63,537 nucleotides of DNA from Nonomuraea ceibae (GTDB lineage: Bacteria; Actinomycetota; Actinomycetes; Streptosporangiales; Streptosporangiaceae): positions 1-63,537 of the forward strand of contig NZ_JAHKRO010000050.1 of the NCBI RefSeq assembly GCF_019396325.1. Reading direction: 5' to 3'. How positions within the stretch are numbered: the first letter of the stretch is position 1; the number at the start of each line of letters is the position of its first letter. The notes under the pieces are model-generated. The model did not search any database. It saw only the letters and a program-made list of their open reading frames with translations, and was not told the origin of the DNA. Position numbers and translations under genes: made by a program. Positions 49,997-60,229 of the stretch are shown one piece after another.

Positions 49997-52900
49997 TTAC
50001 CTTTCGCGAAGTCGCGCCAGCGTCTTGTCGAGCGCGGCGTTGATCAGATCGGCGACGACGGGCAGCACCGGGGGGTGCAGCAGGCCGTAGTGGTGGGCGT
50101 CGACCCCGGCGGACTGGACCACTCCGGCCAGGTGGCGTCCCCAGCCGAGGTCGGGCCGGCCGGGCGGGGTGTCGTCGACGCCCATCCCGATGCCGGAGTT
50201 GCGGGGAGAAGGGCGGTCCGCCCTGATCAGCAGGGTCGTGGTGTCCGGGTCGGCCAGGTAGCGCGGGGTGTGGGCCGCCAGCGCGCGCAGGTGCCTGGCG
50301 AACACCCCCAGCCGCACGGTCAGGTCCTCGCCCCGGCCCAGCAGCCGGTGCCCGCGCAGGCGGTCGGCGACCGCGGCCATGCGCCGTTCCGGGGGAACGG
50401 CGGCCAGCGCGTCGCCGGCGTCCAGGTCGATGCCGAGGTACGCCTCCAGCGCGTGCAGGTGCCGGACCGCCACCTGCCAGGCGACCTCGTCCGCGTCATG
50501 GCCGGGGACGTCGCGGATCAGCGCCGGGTCGTTGGAGTCGAGCATCACCAGCAGCGCGGTGTGCCGGCCGCCCGCGTGCAGGTGCCGGGCCATCTCCTGG
50601 GCCACCGTGCCGCCCATGGACCAGCCGCCGATCAGCCAGGGGCCGGGACCGCCCGCCGCGTCGATCGCCGCGAGGTACTGCCGGGCGATTCCCTCGACGG
50701 TCCCGGGTTGCGGCCCGGCCGCTCCCGCCAGCTCGGGGTCGGCCAGCGCGACCACGTCCACGCGGGGATCCAGCAGCCGGGACAGCTCGGCGTAGCAGAG
50801 CACGTCGCCGCCCGAGGGATGGGCCAGGTACAGGGTGGGCCTGGGGGCTCCGCCGGGCTCGGCCCGCAACGGCAGCACGATGTCCCGCGCGCCGGCCCGT
50901 ACCGTGTCCGGCACGGTGGGGACGGCGGCCCGCGGGGGCCGGTCGCCCGTCCACGCGGCCGGGTTCTCCGCCAGGTCCCGGACCTGCGCGGCGTGCTCGG
51001 CGATCACCACGTCCAGCTCGTCGGCGGGCAGGACGCCGTCGAGCGCGTCCCACTGCAGCCGCAGCTCGCCGTCGTGCTCAAGCACCTGGTGGTCGAGCCA
51101 GGTCTGCGGCGTCTGGGAGACCGCGTACACCTGCTCACCGGCCCATTCCAGGCTCTCCTCCCCCTCCACCATGTCGGCGACGCCGAGCGCGCTGGTGAAC
51201 ACCACCGGCACCGGCCGCACCTCACCCGTTCCGGCCGCCTGCTCGGTGAGCACGTCCAGCGCGGAGAAGCCCCGGTGGTCCAGGTCGTCGAACATGCGGG
51301 CCTGAGTGGTGGCCGCCCGTTCGGCGAAGGTGGCGGCGGGAGCGACCGGCACCTCGTGCAGCAGCAGCGAGGTGAAGTCGCCGACGACGCGGTTGACGTG
51401 CGGGTGGATGGGCGGCCGGTCGAACAGGGTCAGCGTCACGCAGAAGCCGGCGGATCCCGCCCAGCGGGCCAGCGCGTCGGTGTACACGGTCAGCAGCACC
51501 GCCGCCGGCGTGACCCGGTGACGGGCTGCGGCGGCCCGCAGCGCCGCCCAGGCGTCGCGGTCCAGCCGTACGGCACGCCGCACGAAGCGGGGCGGCGTGC
51601 CGGCCGGATCGCCGACCGGCAGGCGGGGCGGGCCGGGAAGCGTGCCGAGCCGTTCCCGCCAGTAGGCGGCGGCGCGCTCGTCCTGCCGTTCCAGGGCGGC
51701 CGCGCAGGCCGCCGGGTGGAGGTCGAGGCGTGGCAGGGCGGCGTCCGGGTCCCGGTAGAGGGTGCGCAGCTCCGACTCGATGATCCACCAGCTGGCCGCG
51801 TCGCAGACGAGCACGTCGACCCCGATGAACAGCCTCACGACGCCGCCGGGCAGCCGGGCGGCCTGGATCTGCGCCAGCGGCCACCGATCGGGCGGTCCCG
51901 GCCTGGTCGACAGGCGTTCCCGCAGGGCGGCCAGCCGCTCCGCCCTGCGCTCTTCCGGCGTCGAGGCCAGGTCGTGCACCCGGATCCGGTAACGCGGCAG
52001 GCTCTCCAGCACGCGGAACTCCCCCTCGGGGGTGGCCACGGCGCGCAGCATGGGATGCCGGGCCACGACCTGGTTCCACGCCTGTTCGTAGCGGTCGAGG
52101 TCGAGGGCGGGGCAGTCGTGTTCGAGGTAGAAGTGGCAGGGCAGGTCTCCCCAGCGGTAGCCGCCGTCCCGGCCGACCCAGTAGGCGTGCTGGACGCGGG
52201 TCATCGGGAACGTGCCGCCGGGCTCGACGGCGGGCTCGGGCGGCAGGTCCTCCTCTGCCGTCCTCTCGCGTGGGCGCGGGGAGGCGACGAGTCCGGCGAT
52301 CCCGGCCACGGTGGGTGAGGCCAGCAGTTCCCGCATCCCGGGCCGGACGCCGAAGCGTTCGCCCAGCGCGGCCAGCATGCGCGCGGCCAGCAGGGAGTGC
52401 CCGCCGAGCGAGAAGAAGTCGGCGTCAGGATCGGTCACGGGGGTGCCGAACAGCTCGGACCAGATGCCGGCCACGGCCCGCTCGCCCGGGCTGAGCCGCG
52501 TGACGTCCCCGGCGGCGGCGATCCGCCTGGGGCGGCCGGCCTCGGCGATCCGCGGCCGGAGGTCGGTCGCCGCGATCACCACGGCGGCGGGCAGGTGGCC
52601 GGAGTCCCGGGCTGCCAGCAGCCGGTCCAGCGCTCCGGTGCCGGTGGCCTCGTCCAGCGCGCCGGCGAGCACCACGGCCGTCTCCGCGCCGTCGAGGCCC
52701 GCCCGCCAGCCGTCCCAGACCGCGCTGACCCACCGGGTGGGGCCGGTGGCGGCGCTGGCGAAGGCGTCCATCGCGGCGTTGGCGGCCGCGTAGGGGCCCA
52801 TGCCGACGCCGCCCACCAGCGTGGTCACCGAGGACATGAGCAGGACGGTCCTGGGACGCCTCGCTTCGGGCAGCGCGGCGATCGCGTCCCGCAGCGCCAC

Positions 52901-55900
52901 CGCGCCGCCGAGCTTGGCCCCCACCTGCCTGGTGACCTGCCCGGCCTCCAGGGATCGGAGCGGGTCCAGCCGTGCCCCGGCGATCACGCCGGCCGCGTGC
53001 ACGACGAGTTCGAGCGGCCCGTCGGCGGACAGCTCTTCGACCAGGGCCGCCGTGGCGGCGGGGTCGGTGGCGTCGCAGACGCGCACCTCCACGCCGGCCT
53101 CGCCGAGCTTGCCGCCCCGCCCCGCCGTGCGCGAGGTGACCACCACCCGATGGCCGCGACCGGCCAGATGCCTGGCGAGCACCTGGCCCACAGCGCCCAG
53201 CCCGCCCGTGATCAGGACGGTGCCGGGTGACGGCGCCCGTTCGCCGCCGCCGGGCCGCCAGGAGGTCGTGCCGCGCCGCCACCGGGTCGCGCCCCGCAGG
53301 GCCGTCTCGGCGCCCGCCTGCGTCCCGGCCGCCAGCGTGGCGAGCTCGCGGAGCACCGCGCCCGCCTCGGCTCCGGGATCGGCGGGGCTGCCGAGGTCGA
53401 GCGTGGCCCAGCGCAGGCCGGGCTGTTCCTGGCCGAGCACCCGCGGCAGCACCTTCAGCGCCGCCCTGGCCGGATCGGGCGGCGGATCGCCTGCCACCTG
53501 CTCGGCGTGCCGGGTGACCAGGAACAGGACCGGCTGCTCGGCCTGTGCGGCCCACCTGCCCGCGACCGCGCCGAAGTCCAGGACGGCGGCGGAGACCCCG
53601 TCCGGGGAGTCGTCGCCGTCCTCCGTGACCACGACGACCAGCCCGGTCGGCGGTTCGCCGGCGGCCGGAAGATCACCGGCCGCCAGTTCAGCGCGCAGCG
53701 CGTCCGCCAGGGCGCCGGTTCCGGTCACGGCCCATCGGCCGCCGGGCGCAGCGGCGGGCTCGGCCGGGGGCACCTGGCTCCAGACGGGCAGTTGCAGCGG
53801 CTCGTCCCCGGTGATGTCAGGATGCTCGCCGGGCGTGCCCGAAGCCGGCGGGTCGATCCACAGGCGGCGGCGCTGGAAGGCGTACCCGGGTGCGTGCACC
53901 CGCCGCCTGCCCGGGGCCGGCAGCGCGGCCAGGTCCACCGGCACGCCGTGCGCCCACAGGGTTCCCGCCGCCTGCCGCACTGCTGCGCTCCCGGGCTCGT
54001 CGGGCGTCATCGTGGTGACGACCGAGCGCACGCCGGGCAGCGCGTTCCTGCGGGTCAGCGCCGCCAGGGCGGTACCCGGGCCGACCTCGACGACCAGGGC
54101 CTGCCCTTCGCCGCCGACGGCCGCCCGCAGGGCCCGCCCGAACAGCACCGGCTCGCGCAACTGCCGCGTCCAGTGCCCGGCCCGGCCCAGCTCGGCGCCG
54201 ATCGAGGCGCCGGTGACCGTGCTGAACACGGGGACGGCCGGGACGCCGCCGGTCAGCCCGGCGAGCGCCTCGCCCAGGCCGGGAAGCTCCGGCTCCATCA
54301 GCCGGGAGTGCATCGCCGCGGTCACCCGCAGCCTCGTACCGGTCCGCAGTTCGGAGGCCAGCCGGTCGACGGCCGGGGCGGGGCCGGACACGACGCAGGC
54401 GCCCGGGGCGTTGACGGCGGCGAGATCGAGCCCGGGATGGCGCGACAGCAGCTCGCGCACGTCGTGCTCGCCGAGCGGCACAGCCAGCATCGCGCCGCCC
54501 CCGGCCGCGCGGGCGGCGGCCGCGCACCGGGCCGCCACCAGCCTGGCGGCCTCGGCGAGGGGCAGCGCGCCACTCACCGCCGCGGCCGTGCACTCGCCGA
54601 GGCTGTGGCCGACGAGGGCGTCGGGCCGCACGCCCCAGGACTCCAGCAGCCGGGCCGCGCCGTACGACACGGCGAAGAGGGCGGGCAGCCCGAAGGCGAC
54701 GTCGCGGACGCGCTCCTCGGCGATCCCCGGGTCCAGGACGTCACGGACGTCGGCGCCGAGCAGCGGGAGCAGCAGGCGGGCGCACGCGTCGACGGCCTCG
54801 GCGAAGACCGGCTCGTCCTGGTAGAGCCCGCCGCCCATGCCGGGGCCGGCGCTGCCCGCGCCGGGGAAGGCGAACACGACGCGCGGGGCCGGGCCGGCCG
54901 CCTCGACCGGCGCCGCCGCGGCGAGCCCGGCCCGGCCCACCCCCGCCACGCGGTAGGCCAGCGGGGAGCGGCCGACCGCCAGCGTGTAGGCCAGGTCGGC
55001 CTCGTCGAGCTCGGTCCGGGCCGCGAGGGCCCGTCCGGTGGCGCGCGCCGCCTCGGGGGTGGCCGCTGACACGGCCAGCAGCTGCGGCCGCCGGTCGGCC
55101 GGGACCGGCGGGCGGTGCGGGGCCGGTCCCAGCACGGCGTGGCAGTTGGTGCCGCCGATGCCGAACGAGCTCACCCCGGCCAGCGAAGGCGTGTCCCACT
55201 CCCGGGCCGCGGTGATCACCTCGAACGGCGATCGCTCCAGGTAGAGAAGGGGGTTGAGCGGATGGGCGTGCAGCGTCGGGGGCAGCACGCGGTGGTGCAC
55301 GGCCAGGACGGCCTTGATGAACGAGGCGATGCCGGCGGCGGAGTTCGCGTGGCCGATGTTGCCCTTCACCGAGCCGAGCCCGCACCAGGCCGGGCCGCTG
55401 TCCCCGAACACCCGCCGCAGCGCGGCCACCTCGATGGGGTCGCCCAGCGGGGTGGCGGTGCCGTGCGCCTCGACGAGGCCGATCTCGCGCGGCGAGACAC
55501 CGGCGACGGCGAGCGCCTCGGCCACCACGCGGGCCTGACCGCGCACGGACGGCGCGGTGAACCCGGCCTTGCCGGCTCCGTCGTTGTTCGTCGCCGAGCC
55601 GTGCAGCACGGCCAGCACGGGATCCGCGTCGGCCAGCGCGTCGGCCAGGCGGCGCAGCGCCACCACGCCGACGCCCTGGCTGTAGACGACGCCGGTTCCG
55701 TGCTCGCTGAACGGCCGCACGGTGCCGTCCGCCGAGTACACGCCGCCGTCGACGTGCACGTACCCCTGCCCCTGGGGCACGATCAGCGACACCCCGCCGG
55801 CGAGGGCGGTGTCGCACTCGCCGGACAGCAACGACTGCGCGGCCAGGTGCACGGCGACCAGCGAGGTGGAGCAGCTCGTCGCCACCGCCACCGCCGGTCC

Positions 55901-56431
55901 GGTGAGGTCCAGCCGGTACGCCGTCTGCAGGGGCAGGTAGTCGGCCTGTGTCGAGATCGCGGTCTGCAGGCTGCCGAGCGGATCGCGGCCGGAGCCGGTC
56001 GGATCCCAGCGGCCCGCGAGGTTGCCGGCCAGGTAGGCGCTCTGCATGGCGCCCGCGAAGACGCCCACCGCGCCGGCGTCGCGCCCGCCACCGTGGCCGG
56101 CGTGCTCCAGGGCGTGCCAGGCGCATTCGAGGAACAGGCGCTGCTGCGGGTCGAGGAGGGCCGCCTCGGCGTCGCTGAACCCGAACGGCTCCGGGTCGAA
56201 GTCCGCCTGGCCGTCGATGATCCCGCCGACCGGCACGTACCCGGGATGGGTGCGCAGCCGTCCGGGGACTCCGCGCCCGTCCAGCTCGCTCTCGGTGAAC
56301 CTGGTGAGGCCCGTGCGGCCGTCGCGCAGCAGCTCCCAGTAGGCGTCGGCGTCCGGGGCGCCGGGGAAGCGGCAGGCGAGGCCGACGACGGCGATCGGCC
56401 CGGGCCCGGTGGTGTCCGGCACGGCGCTCAT
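49997..56431 (-). CDS. PKS/NRPS hybrid: KS-AT-KR-ACP-Cy-TE
   Basis: 2,144 residues, resembling yersiniabactin HMWP1. KS about 11-435 (Cys187, His323, His361); AT about 517-830 (GHSLGE with Ser610; AAMHS around His708, an atypical extender motif); KR about 880-1300 (LITGGLGAVG 1073-1082, SS 1200-1201, Tyr1214); ACP about 1310-1385 (LGGHSL, Ser1346); cyclisation domain about 1405-1830 (Asp1539, Asp1544, Ser1547 of DxxxxDxxS; GDFTS 1684-1688; SQTPQTWLDH); thioesterase about 1865-2120 (GWSMGG, Ser1938). There is no methyltransferase between AT and KR and no PCP between Cy and TE, both present in HMWP1. It adds a reduced ketide and a terminal heterocycle, then releases the chain. ATGA overlap with the upstream synthetase. 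Confidence 0.93.
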   Translation of the reverse strand: MSAVPDTTGPGPIAVVGLACRFPGAPDADAYWELLRDGRTGLTRFTESELDGRGVPGRLRTHPGYVPVGGIIDGQADFDPEPFGFSDAEAALLDPQQRLFLECAWHALEHAGHGGGRDAGAVGVFAGAMQSAYLAGNLAGRWDPTGSGRDPLGSLQTAISTQADYLPLQTAYRLDLTGPAVAVATSCSTSLVAVHLAAQSLLSGECDTALAGGVSLIVPQGQGYVHVDGGVYSADGTVRPFSEHGTGVVYSQGVGVVALRRLADALADADPVLAVLHGSATNNDGAGKAGFTAPSVRGQARVVAEALAVAGVSPREIGLVEAHGTATPLGDPIEVAALRRVFGDSGPAWCGLGSVKGNIGHANSAAGIASFIKAVLAVHHRVLPPTLHAHPLNPLLYLERSPFEVITAAREWDTPSLAGVSSFGIGGTNCHAVLGPAPHRPPVPADRRPQLLAVSAATPEAARATGRALAARTELDEADLAYTLAVGRSPLAYRVAGVGRAGLAAAAPVEAAGPAPRVVFAFPGAGSAGPGMGGGLYQDEPVFAEAVDACARLLLPLLGADVRDVLDPGIAEERVRDVAFGLPALFAVSYGAARLLESWGVRPDALVGHSLGECTAAAVSGALPLAEAARLVAARCAAAARAAGGGAMLAVPLGEHDVRELLSRHPGLDLAAVNAPGACVVSGPAPAVDRLASELRTGTRLRVTAAMHSRLMEPELPGLGEALAGLTGGVPAVPVFSTVTGASIGAELGRAGHWTRQLREPVLFGRALRAAVGGEGQALVVEVGPGTALAALTRRNALPGVRSVVTTMTPDEPGSAAVRQAAGTLWAHGVPVDLAALPAPGRRRVHAPGYAFQRRRLWIDPPASGTPGEHPDITGDEPLQLPVWSQVPPAEPAAAPGGRWAVTGTGALADALRAELAAGDLPAAGEPPTGLVVVVTEDGDDSPDGVSAAVLDFGAVAGRWAAQAEQPVLFLVTRHAEQVAGDPPPDPARAALKVLPRVLGQEQPGLRWATLDLGSPADPGAEAGAVLRELATLAAGTQAGAETALRGATRWRRGTTSWRPGGGERAPSPGTVLITGGLGAVGQVLARHLAGRGHRVVVTSRTAGRGGKLGEAGVEVRVCDATDPAATAALVEELSADGPLELVVHAAGVIAGARLDPLRSLEAGQVTRQVGAKLGGAVALRDAIAALPEARRPRTVLLMSSVTTLVGGVGMGPYAAANAAMDAFASAATGPTRWVSAVWDGWRAGLDGAETAVVLAGALDEATGTGALDRLLAARDSGHLPAAVVIAATDLRPRIAEAGRPRRIAAAGDVTRLSPGERAVAGIWSELFGTPVTDPDADFFSLGGHSLLAARMLAALGERFGVRPGMRELLASPTVAGIAGLVASPRPRERTAEEDLPPEPAVEPGGTFPMTRVQHAYWVGRDGGYRWGDLPCHFYLEHDCPALDLDRYEQAWNQVVARHPMLRAVATPEGEFRVLESLPRYRIRVHDLASTPEERRAERLAALRERLSTRPGPPDRWPLAQIQAARLPGGVVRLFIGVDVLVCDAASWWIIESELRTLYRDPDAALPRLDLHPAACAAALERQDERAAAYWRERLGTLPGPPRLPVGDPAGTPPRFVRRAVRLDRDAWAALRAAAARHRVTPAAVLLTVYTDALARWAGSAGFCVTLTLFDRPPIHPHVNRVVGDFTSLLLHEVPVAPAATFAERAATTQARMFDDLDHRGFSALDVLTEQAAGTGEVRPVPVVFTSALGVADMVEGEESLEWAGEQVYAVSQTPQTWLDHQVLEHDGELRLQWDALDGVLPADELDVVIAEHAAQVRDLAENPAAWTGDRPPRAAVPTVPDTVRAGARDIVLPLRAEPGGAPRPTLYLAHPSGGDVLCYAELSRLLDPRVDVVALADPELAGAAGPQPGTVEGIARQYLAAIDAAGGPGPWLIGGWSMGGTVAQEMARHLHAGGRHTALLVMLDSNDPALIRDVPGHDADEVAWQVAVRHLHALEAYLGIDLDAGDALAAVPPERRMAAVADRLRGHRLLGRGEDLTVRLGVFARHLRALAAHTPRYLADPDTTTLLIRADRPSPRNSGIGMGVDDTPPGRPDLGWGRHLAGVVQSAGVDAHHYGLLHPPVLPVVADLINAALDKTLARLRER

Positions 56432-59400
56432 CCGGCGAGCTCCGCGGCGTGTGCCCGCGCCGCCTGGCGGGCGGCGGCCCGTCCGGCGACGGGATCGGGT
56501 GCGGGATCAGGTACGGGTTCCGGCCCGGCCTGGGCCGCCTCCTTGCGGGAGGTGATGAACGCGGCCAGCTCCCGGACGGTCGGCCGGGCGAACATGTCGA
56601 CCACGGTGAGCCCTTCGTCCAGCTCCGCCCTCAGCGTGCGGTGGGCGAGGACGACGGTCAGGGAGGACGCTCCCAGCCGGAAGAACGGCGTGGTGACGTC
56701 GACCGGCGTCTTGAGCAGCTCGCTGAACACCCGGGCCACGGCCCGCTCCACCTGGGGATCCGGCTGCGTGTGCCCCGGGGCGGCAGGCGGCGCGGGCGGT
56801 GGTTCGGGCTGGGCGGCCGGGGTGACGGTCCGCGCGGGGTCGCCCGCGTCGCCTTCCACGACCAGCTCCATCACGCCGTCGGCCGACACGGTCAGGCTGA
56901 GCCGCAGCCCGCGCGTCACGGTCGCGGTGACCGTGCGTGCGTCCGTCCCGGGACGGGCCGCCGCCGGGGCGGGCGGTGCGGCCTCTTCCCGCGGTCGGCT
57001 GTACGGGTTGGCGAGCGCCCGGTAGTCGATCTTGCCGTTGTCGGTGATCGGCAGCGCGTCCGCGATCAGGAACCTGTTGGGCACCATGAAGGCGGGAAGG
57101 CTTGCCCGCAGCGCCTCTGTCAGGTCGTCGTCCGACGGCGGCGCGGCGGGGTCCGCGGGCACCACGTGACAGACCAGCCGGGGCCGGTCGTCGGGTCCGG
57201 GGACCGCGCGGGCCACGGCCTGCCGGACCGAGGGCAGCCGGTCCAGCGTGGCCTCGATCTCGCCCAGCTCGATGCGATGGCCACGGATCTTGACCTGCCG
57301 GTCGAGCCGGCCGAGGAACTCGATCGTGCCGTCGTGCCGCCAGCGCCCCAGGTCGCCGGTCCGGTAGAGGCGTCGGCGCAGGATCGGATGGGTGATGAAG
57401 CGCTCGGCCGTCTGCGCCGGGTCCCCGACGTAGCAGCGGGCCAGCCCGTCCCCGCCGATGTGCAGCTCGCCGGCCTCGCCGACCGGGCAGGGCCGGCCGT
57501 GCTCGTCGAGGATGTGGAAGGACTGCCCCCGCAGCGCCCTGCCGTACGGGATGCTCGGCCAGGCGGGGTCGACCTCGCCGATCGGATGGCAGATCGACCA
57601 GATGGACGCCTCGGTCGCCCCGCCCAGGCTGACCACTTCGGCGTGCGGGGCCAGCGCCCGCAGCCGATCGGGCAGCGTGACGGGGATCCAGTCCGCCGAC
57701 AGCAACACCAGCCGCAGCGTGGCCAGCGCCCGCCGGGTCGCCTCCGGCTCCAGCTCGGCGTACTCCACCAGCATCTCCAGCAGGGCCGGCGCGGTGTTCC
57801 AGACGGTGACGCGGTGGCGTGCCATCAGCTCCAGCCAGTGGCCGGGGTCGCGCTGGCGGGCGGCTTCGGGCAGCACGACGCCGCCGCCCGAGCCGAGCAC
57901 GGAGAAGATGTCGTAGACCGACAGGTCGAAGCTGAACGCGGACAGGGCGAGCACCCGGTCCTCGGCGGTGAGGGGGAAGCGTCCGGCGAGGTCGTCAAGG
58001 GTGGTGCGGGCGGCACGGTGCTCGACGGCCACGCCCTTGGGGCGTCCGGTCGAGCCCGACGTGAAGATCGCGTAGGCGAGGTCGTCCGGTTCCGGGCGCC
58101 GGGGCTCGGCCTCGGGGCCGGCGAGCACGCCGTCGTCGTCCAGCCGATGGACGGTGATCCCGTCCGGCCACAGCGTGGCGTCGGCCTCCGGGGCGAGCAG
58201 CGCGTGCCGGATGGACGCCTGCTCGCACAGCGAGGCCACCCGGCTCGCGGGCCAGGACGGTTCGACGGGCACGTACGCCGCTCCCCCGGCGAGCACCCCG
58301 AGCAGCGCGGTGACCTGGGCGATGCCCTTGTCCGCCGCCACCGCCACCAGCTCCCCCGGCCTGAGCCCGAGGGCGGCGAGCGCCCGCCCGCTGCGAGCGG
58401 CGCGCTCGGCCAGCTCCCCCGCCTCGACGCTGCGGGCCGGGCCGAGCAGGGCAGGCGCGCCGGGGTCGCGCGAGGCGGCGGCGCGCAGCGGATCGTCCAG
58501 GAGCGGCCCGGCCTCGCCGAACGCCCCGCCGGGCACGTCCTCGTCAGGGAGGAACGACGGGTCCCAGCCGAGGGCGGGGTCGGTCCACAGATCCGGCTCG
58601 GTGGCCAGCCGCCGCAGCAGGCGGACGTGCGCGGCCAGCATCCCGTCGACGAACCCGTCGGGCAGCGCTCCGTCCACGGCGTCCCACGCGATGCGGAGCC
58701 GGCCGTTCTCGTCCCACACGATGTGGTCGAGCAGCACCTGCGGCGTCTGCGACACGCCGAAGACCTCCGTGCCGAGCCAGGCCGCGGGCGCCTGCCCGGC
58801 CCCCGCCAGCCCGACGCCGCTGGTGAAGACCACGGTGTGCGTGGGCAGGGGCAGCCCGGTGGCCGCGTCGGTCTCCCTGGGCCGTTCCCCTGCCTCGATC
58901 GCGGCGCGCAGCGCCTCCATGCCGGAGACGGCCCGGTGGTCGAGGTCGGTCCAGAACTGCCGGTTGACGGACGCGGCATAGCCGGCGAAGCCGTACCAGC
59001 GGCCCGGGTCCGCGACCGGGATCTCCACCAGGACCGTGCTGGTGAAGTCGCCGACGACGCTCTCCAGGCCGGGGGTGTCGTCGCCGAGCGCGAGGTCGTC
59101 CCGGTCGAACAGGGTGGTGTTCAGGCAGAAGGGCTCGCGGGCGCCCCACCGCTGGAGCACCAGGCCGAAGGCCGCGAGGAGCAGCCCGGTCGGGCTCAGC
59201 CCGTGCGCCGCGCCCTGCTTGCGGAGCCGCGTCCACTCCTCGGCGGACAGCTCGGCGGCGTGCCGGGTGAGCCTGTGCCCGCTGAACTCCGCCGGGCCCC
59301 GGCTCCAGGGCAGTGCCGGCCCGTCCGGCAGGGCAGGCGCGCGGCGCGCCCAGTAGGCCGCGTCCGTCTCACGCCGCCGCCGTTCGACGGGGTCGGCCGC

Positions 59401-60186
59401 CTTGCGCCGTACGAGATCCGCGAAGCCGAGCGGCGGCGGGGGCAGCTCCAGGGTGGGGTCGGCGACGAGCCGGCCCCACTCCCTCATCAGCCGCATCCAG
59501 CTCATGAGGTCCAGGGCGAGCACGTCCACACCGACGAACAGCCGGGTGCGGCCGTCCGGCAGCAGCGCGGCACGCAGGTCGAACAGCGGCCAGCGGTCGA
59601 CGGGGAGCATCTGGTGGGAGCATTCGGCGCGCAGCTTGTCCAGCGCCTCGGCCGCGGCTTCGGCGGACTCCCCGCGCAGGTCGGTGCGCGGGATGACGTA
59701 GCCGGGGACCTCGGCGAGCACGCGCTGCCGGGCGTCGGGGCCGACGACCATGCGCAGCATCGGGTGCCGTCGCACCAGCCGGTTCCACGCGCTCTCCAGC
59801 CGGTCGAGGTCGGCCTCGGGCGTGTCCTGGGGCGTGCGGTCGTACTCGAAGTAGTAGAAGGTCGCCACGCCGCCGAGCGGGAACGCGGGGTCCCGGCCGA
59901 CCAGGTAGGCGGCCTGGACGGGAGTGAGCGGGAACGACTGCTCCTCCTCGGCCGGCTCTTCCGGCACGGTGCCGGAGGCGACGGTGCGGGCGGTCGCGTC
60001 GCCGAGGAAGGCGGTCAGCGGCAGGTTCAGCCCGGCGTCCTCGACCAGCCGCCGCCGCAGCCGCACGGCGGTGAAGGACTCCAGGCCCAGGGCGGTGAGC
60101 GGGACGTCGGGGTCGAGGTCCGAAGGCCGGAGTTCCAGCACGTCGGCCAGACAGGCCAGTACTTCATCGACGGTGGCCGAACCCAA
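56428..60186 (-). CDS. NRPS: ArCP-Cy-A(Cys)-PCP
   Basis: 1,252 residues from a TTG with AAGGGG 6-7 nt upstream. Aryl carrier domain 5-70 (LGLES, Ser37); cyclisation domain about 85-540 (Asp221, Asp226, Ser229 of DxxxxDxxS; GDFTS near 379; SQTPQVLLDH); adenylation domain about 565-1060 (FTSGSTGRPKG, YRTGDLGR, NGKID). The specificity residues I read are D754, L755, Y758, N797, L828, S830, L854, I862, W863, i.e. DLYNLSLIW, the published cysteine code. PCP about 1145-1215 (LGASS, Ser1175). It condenses an aryl starter, probably salicylate, with Cys to a hydroxyphenyl-thiazoline. A 75-residue Pro/Ala-rich linker precedes the PCP. The aryl-activating ligase is not in the window. Confidence 0.94.
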   Translation of the reverse strand: MGSATVDEVLACLADVLELRPSDLDPDVPLTALGLESFTAVRLRRRLVEDAGLNLPLTAFLGDATARTVASGTVPEEPAEEEQSFPLTPVQAAYLVGRDPAFPLGGVATFYYFEYDRTPQDTPEADLDRLESAWNRLVRRHPMLRMVVGPDARQRVLAEVPGYVIPRTDLRGESAEAAAEALDKLRAECSHQMLPVDRWPLFDLRAALLPDGRTRLFVGVDVLALDLMSWMRLMREWGRLVADPTLELPPPPLGFADLVRRKAADPVERRRRETDAAYWARRAPALPDGPALPWSRGPAEFSGHRLTRHAAELSAEEWTRLRKQGAAHGLSPTGLLLAAFGLVLQRWGAREPFCLNTTLFDRDDLALGDDTPGLESVVGDFTSTVLVEIPVADPGRWYGFAGYAASVNRQFWTDLDHRAVSGMEALRAAIEAGERPRETDAATGLPLPTHTVVFTSGVGLAGAGQAPAAWLGTEVFGVSQTPQVLLDHIVWDENGRLRIAWDAVDGALPDGFVDGMLAAHVRLLRRLATEPDLWTDPALGWDPSFLPDEDVPGGAFGEAGPLLDDPLRAAASRDPGAPALLGPARSVEAGELAERAARSGRALAALGLRPGELVAVAADKGIAQVTALLGVLAGGAAYVPVEPSWPASRVASLCEQASIRHALLAPEADATLWPDGITVHRLDDDGVLAGPEAEPRRPEPDDLAYAIFTSGSTGRPKGVAVEHRAARTTLDDLAGRFPLTAEDRVLALSAFSFDLSVYDIFSVLGSGGGVVLPEAARQRDPGHWLELMARHRVTVWNTAPALLEMLVEYAELEPEATRRALATLRLVLLSADWIPVTLPDRLRALAPHAEVVSLGGATEASIWSICHPIGEVDPAWPSIPYGRALRGQSFHILDEHGRPCPVGEAGELHIGGDGLARCYVGDPAQTAERFITHPILRRRLYRTGDLGRWRHDGTIEFLGRLDRQVKIRGHRIELGEIEATLDRLPSVRQAVARAVPGPDDRPRLVCHVVPADPAAPPSDDDLTEALRASLPAFMVPNRFLIADALPITDNGKIDYRALANPYSRPREEAAPPAPAAARPGTDARTVTATVTRGLRLSLTVSADGVMELVVEGDAGDPARTVTPAAQPEPPPAPPAAPGHTQPDPQVERAVARVFSELLKTPVDVTTPFFRLGASSLTVVLAHRTLRAELDEGLTVVDMFARPTVRELAAFITSRKEAAQAGPEPVPDPAPDPVAGRAAARQAARAHAAELAG

Positions 60187-60214
60187 GGGAGACCCCTTCC
60201 ACGGAGACGTAAAA

Positions 60215-60229
60215 CGAAAACGGTTTTCA
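60215..60229. promoter_or_regulatory. Fur/Zur-type box over the leftward promoter
   Basis: CGAAAACGGTTTTCA: 13-bp perfect palindrome GAAAAC-G-GTTTTC, six of seven pairs of a 7-1-7 site. It begins directly downstream of the presumed -10 of the synthetase operon, so an occupying repressor would cover the transcription start. Confidence 0.65.
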
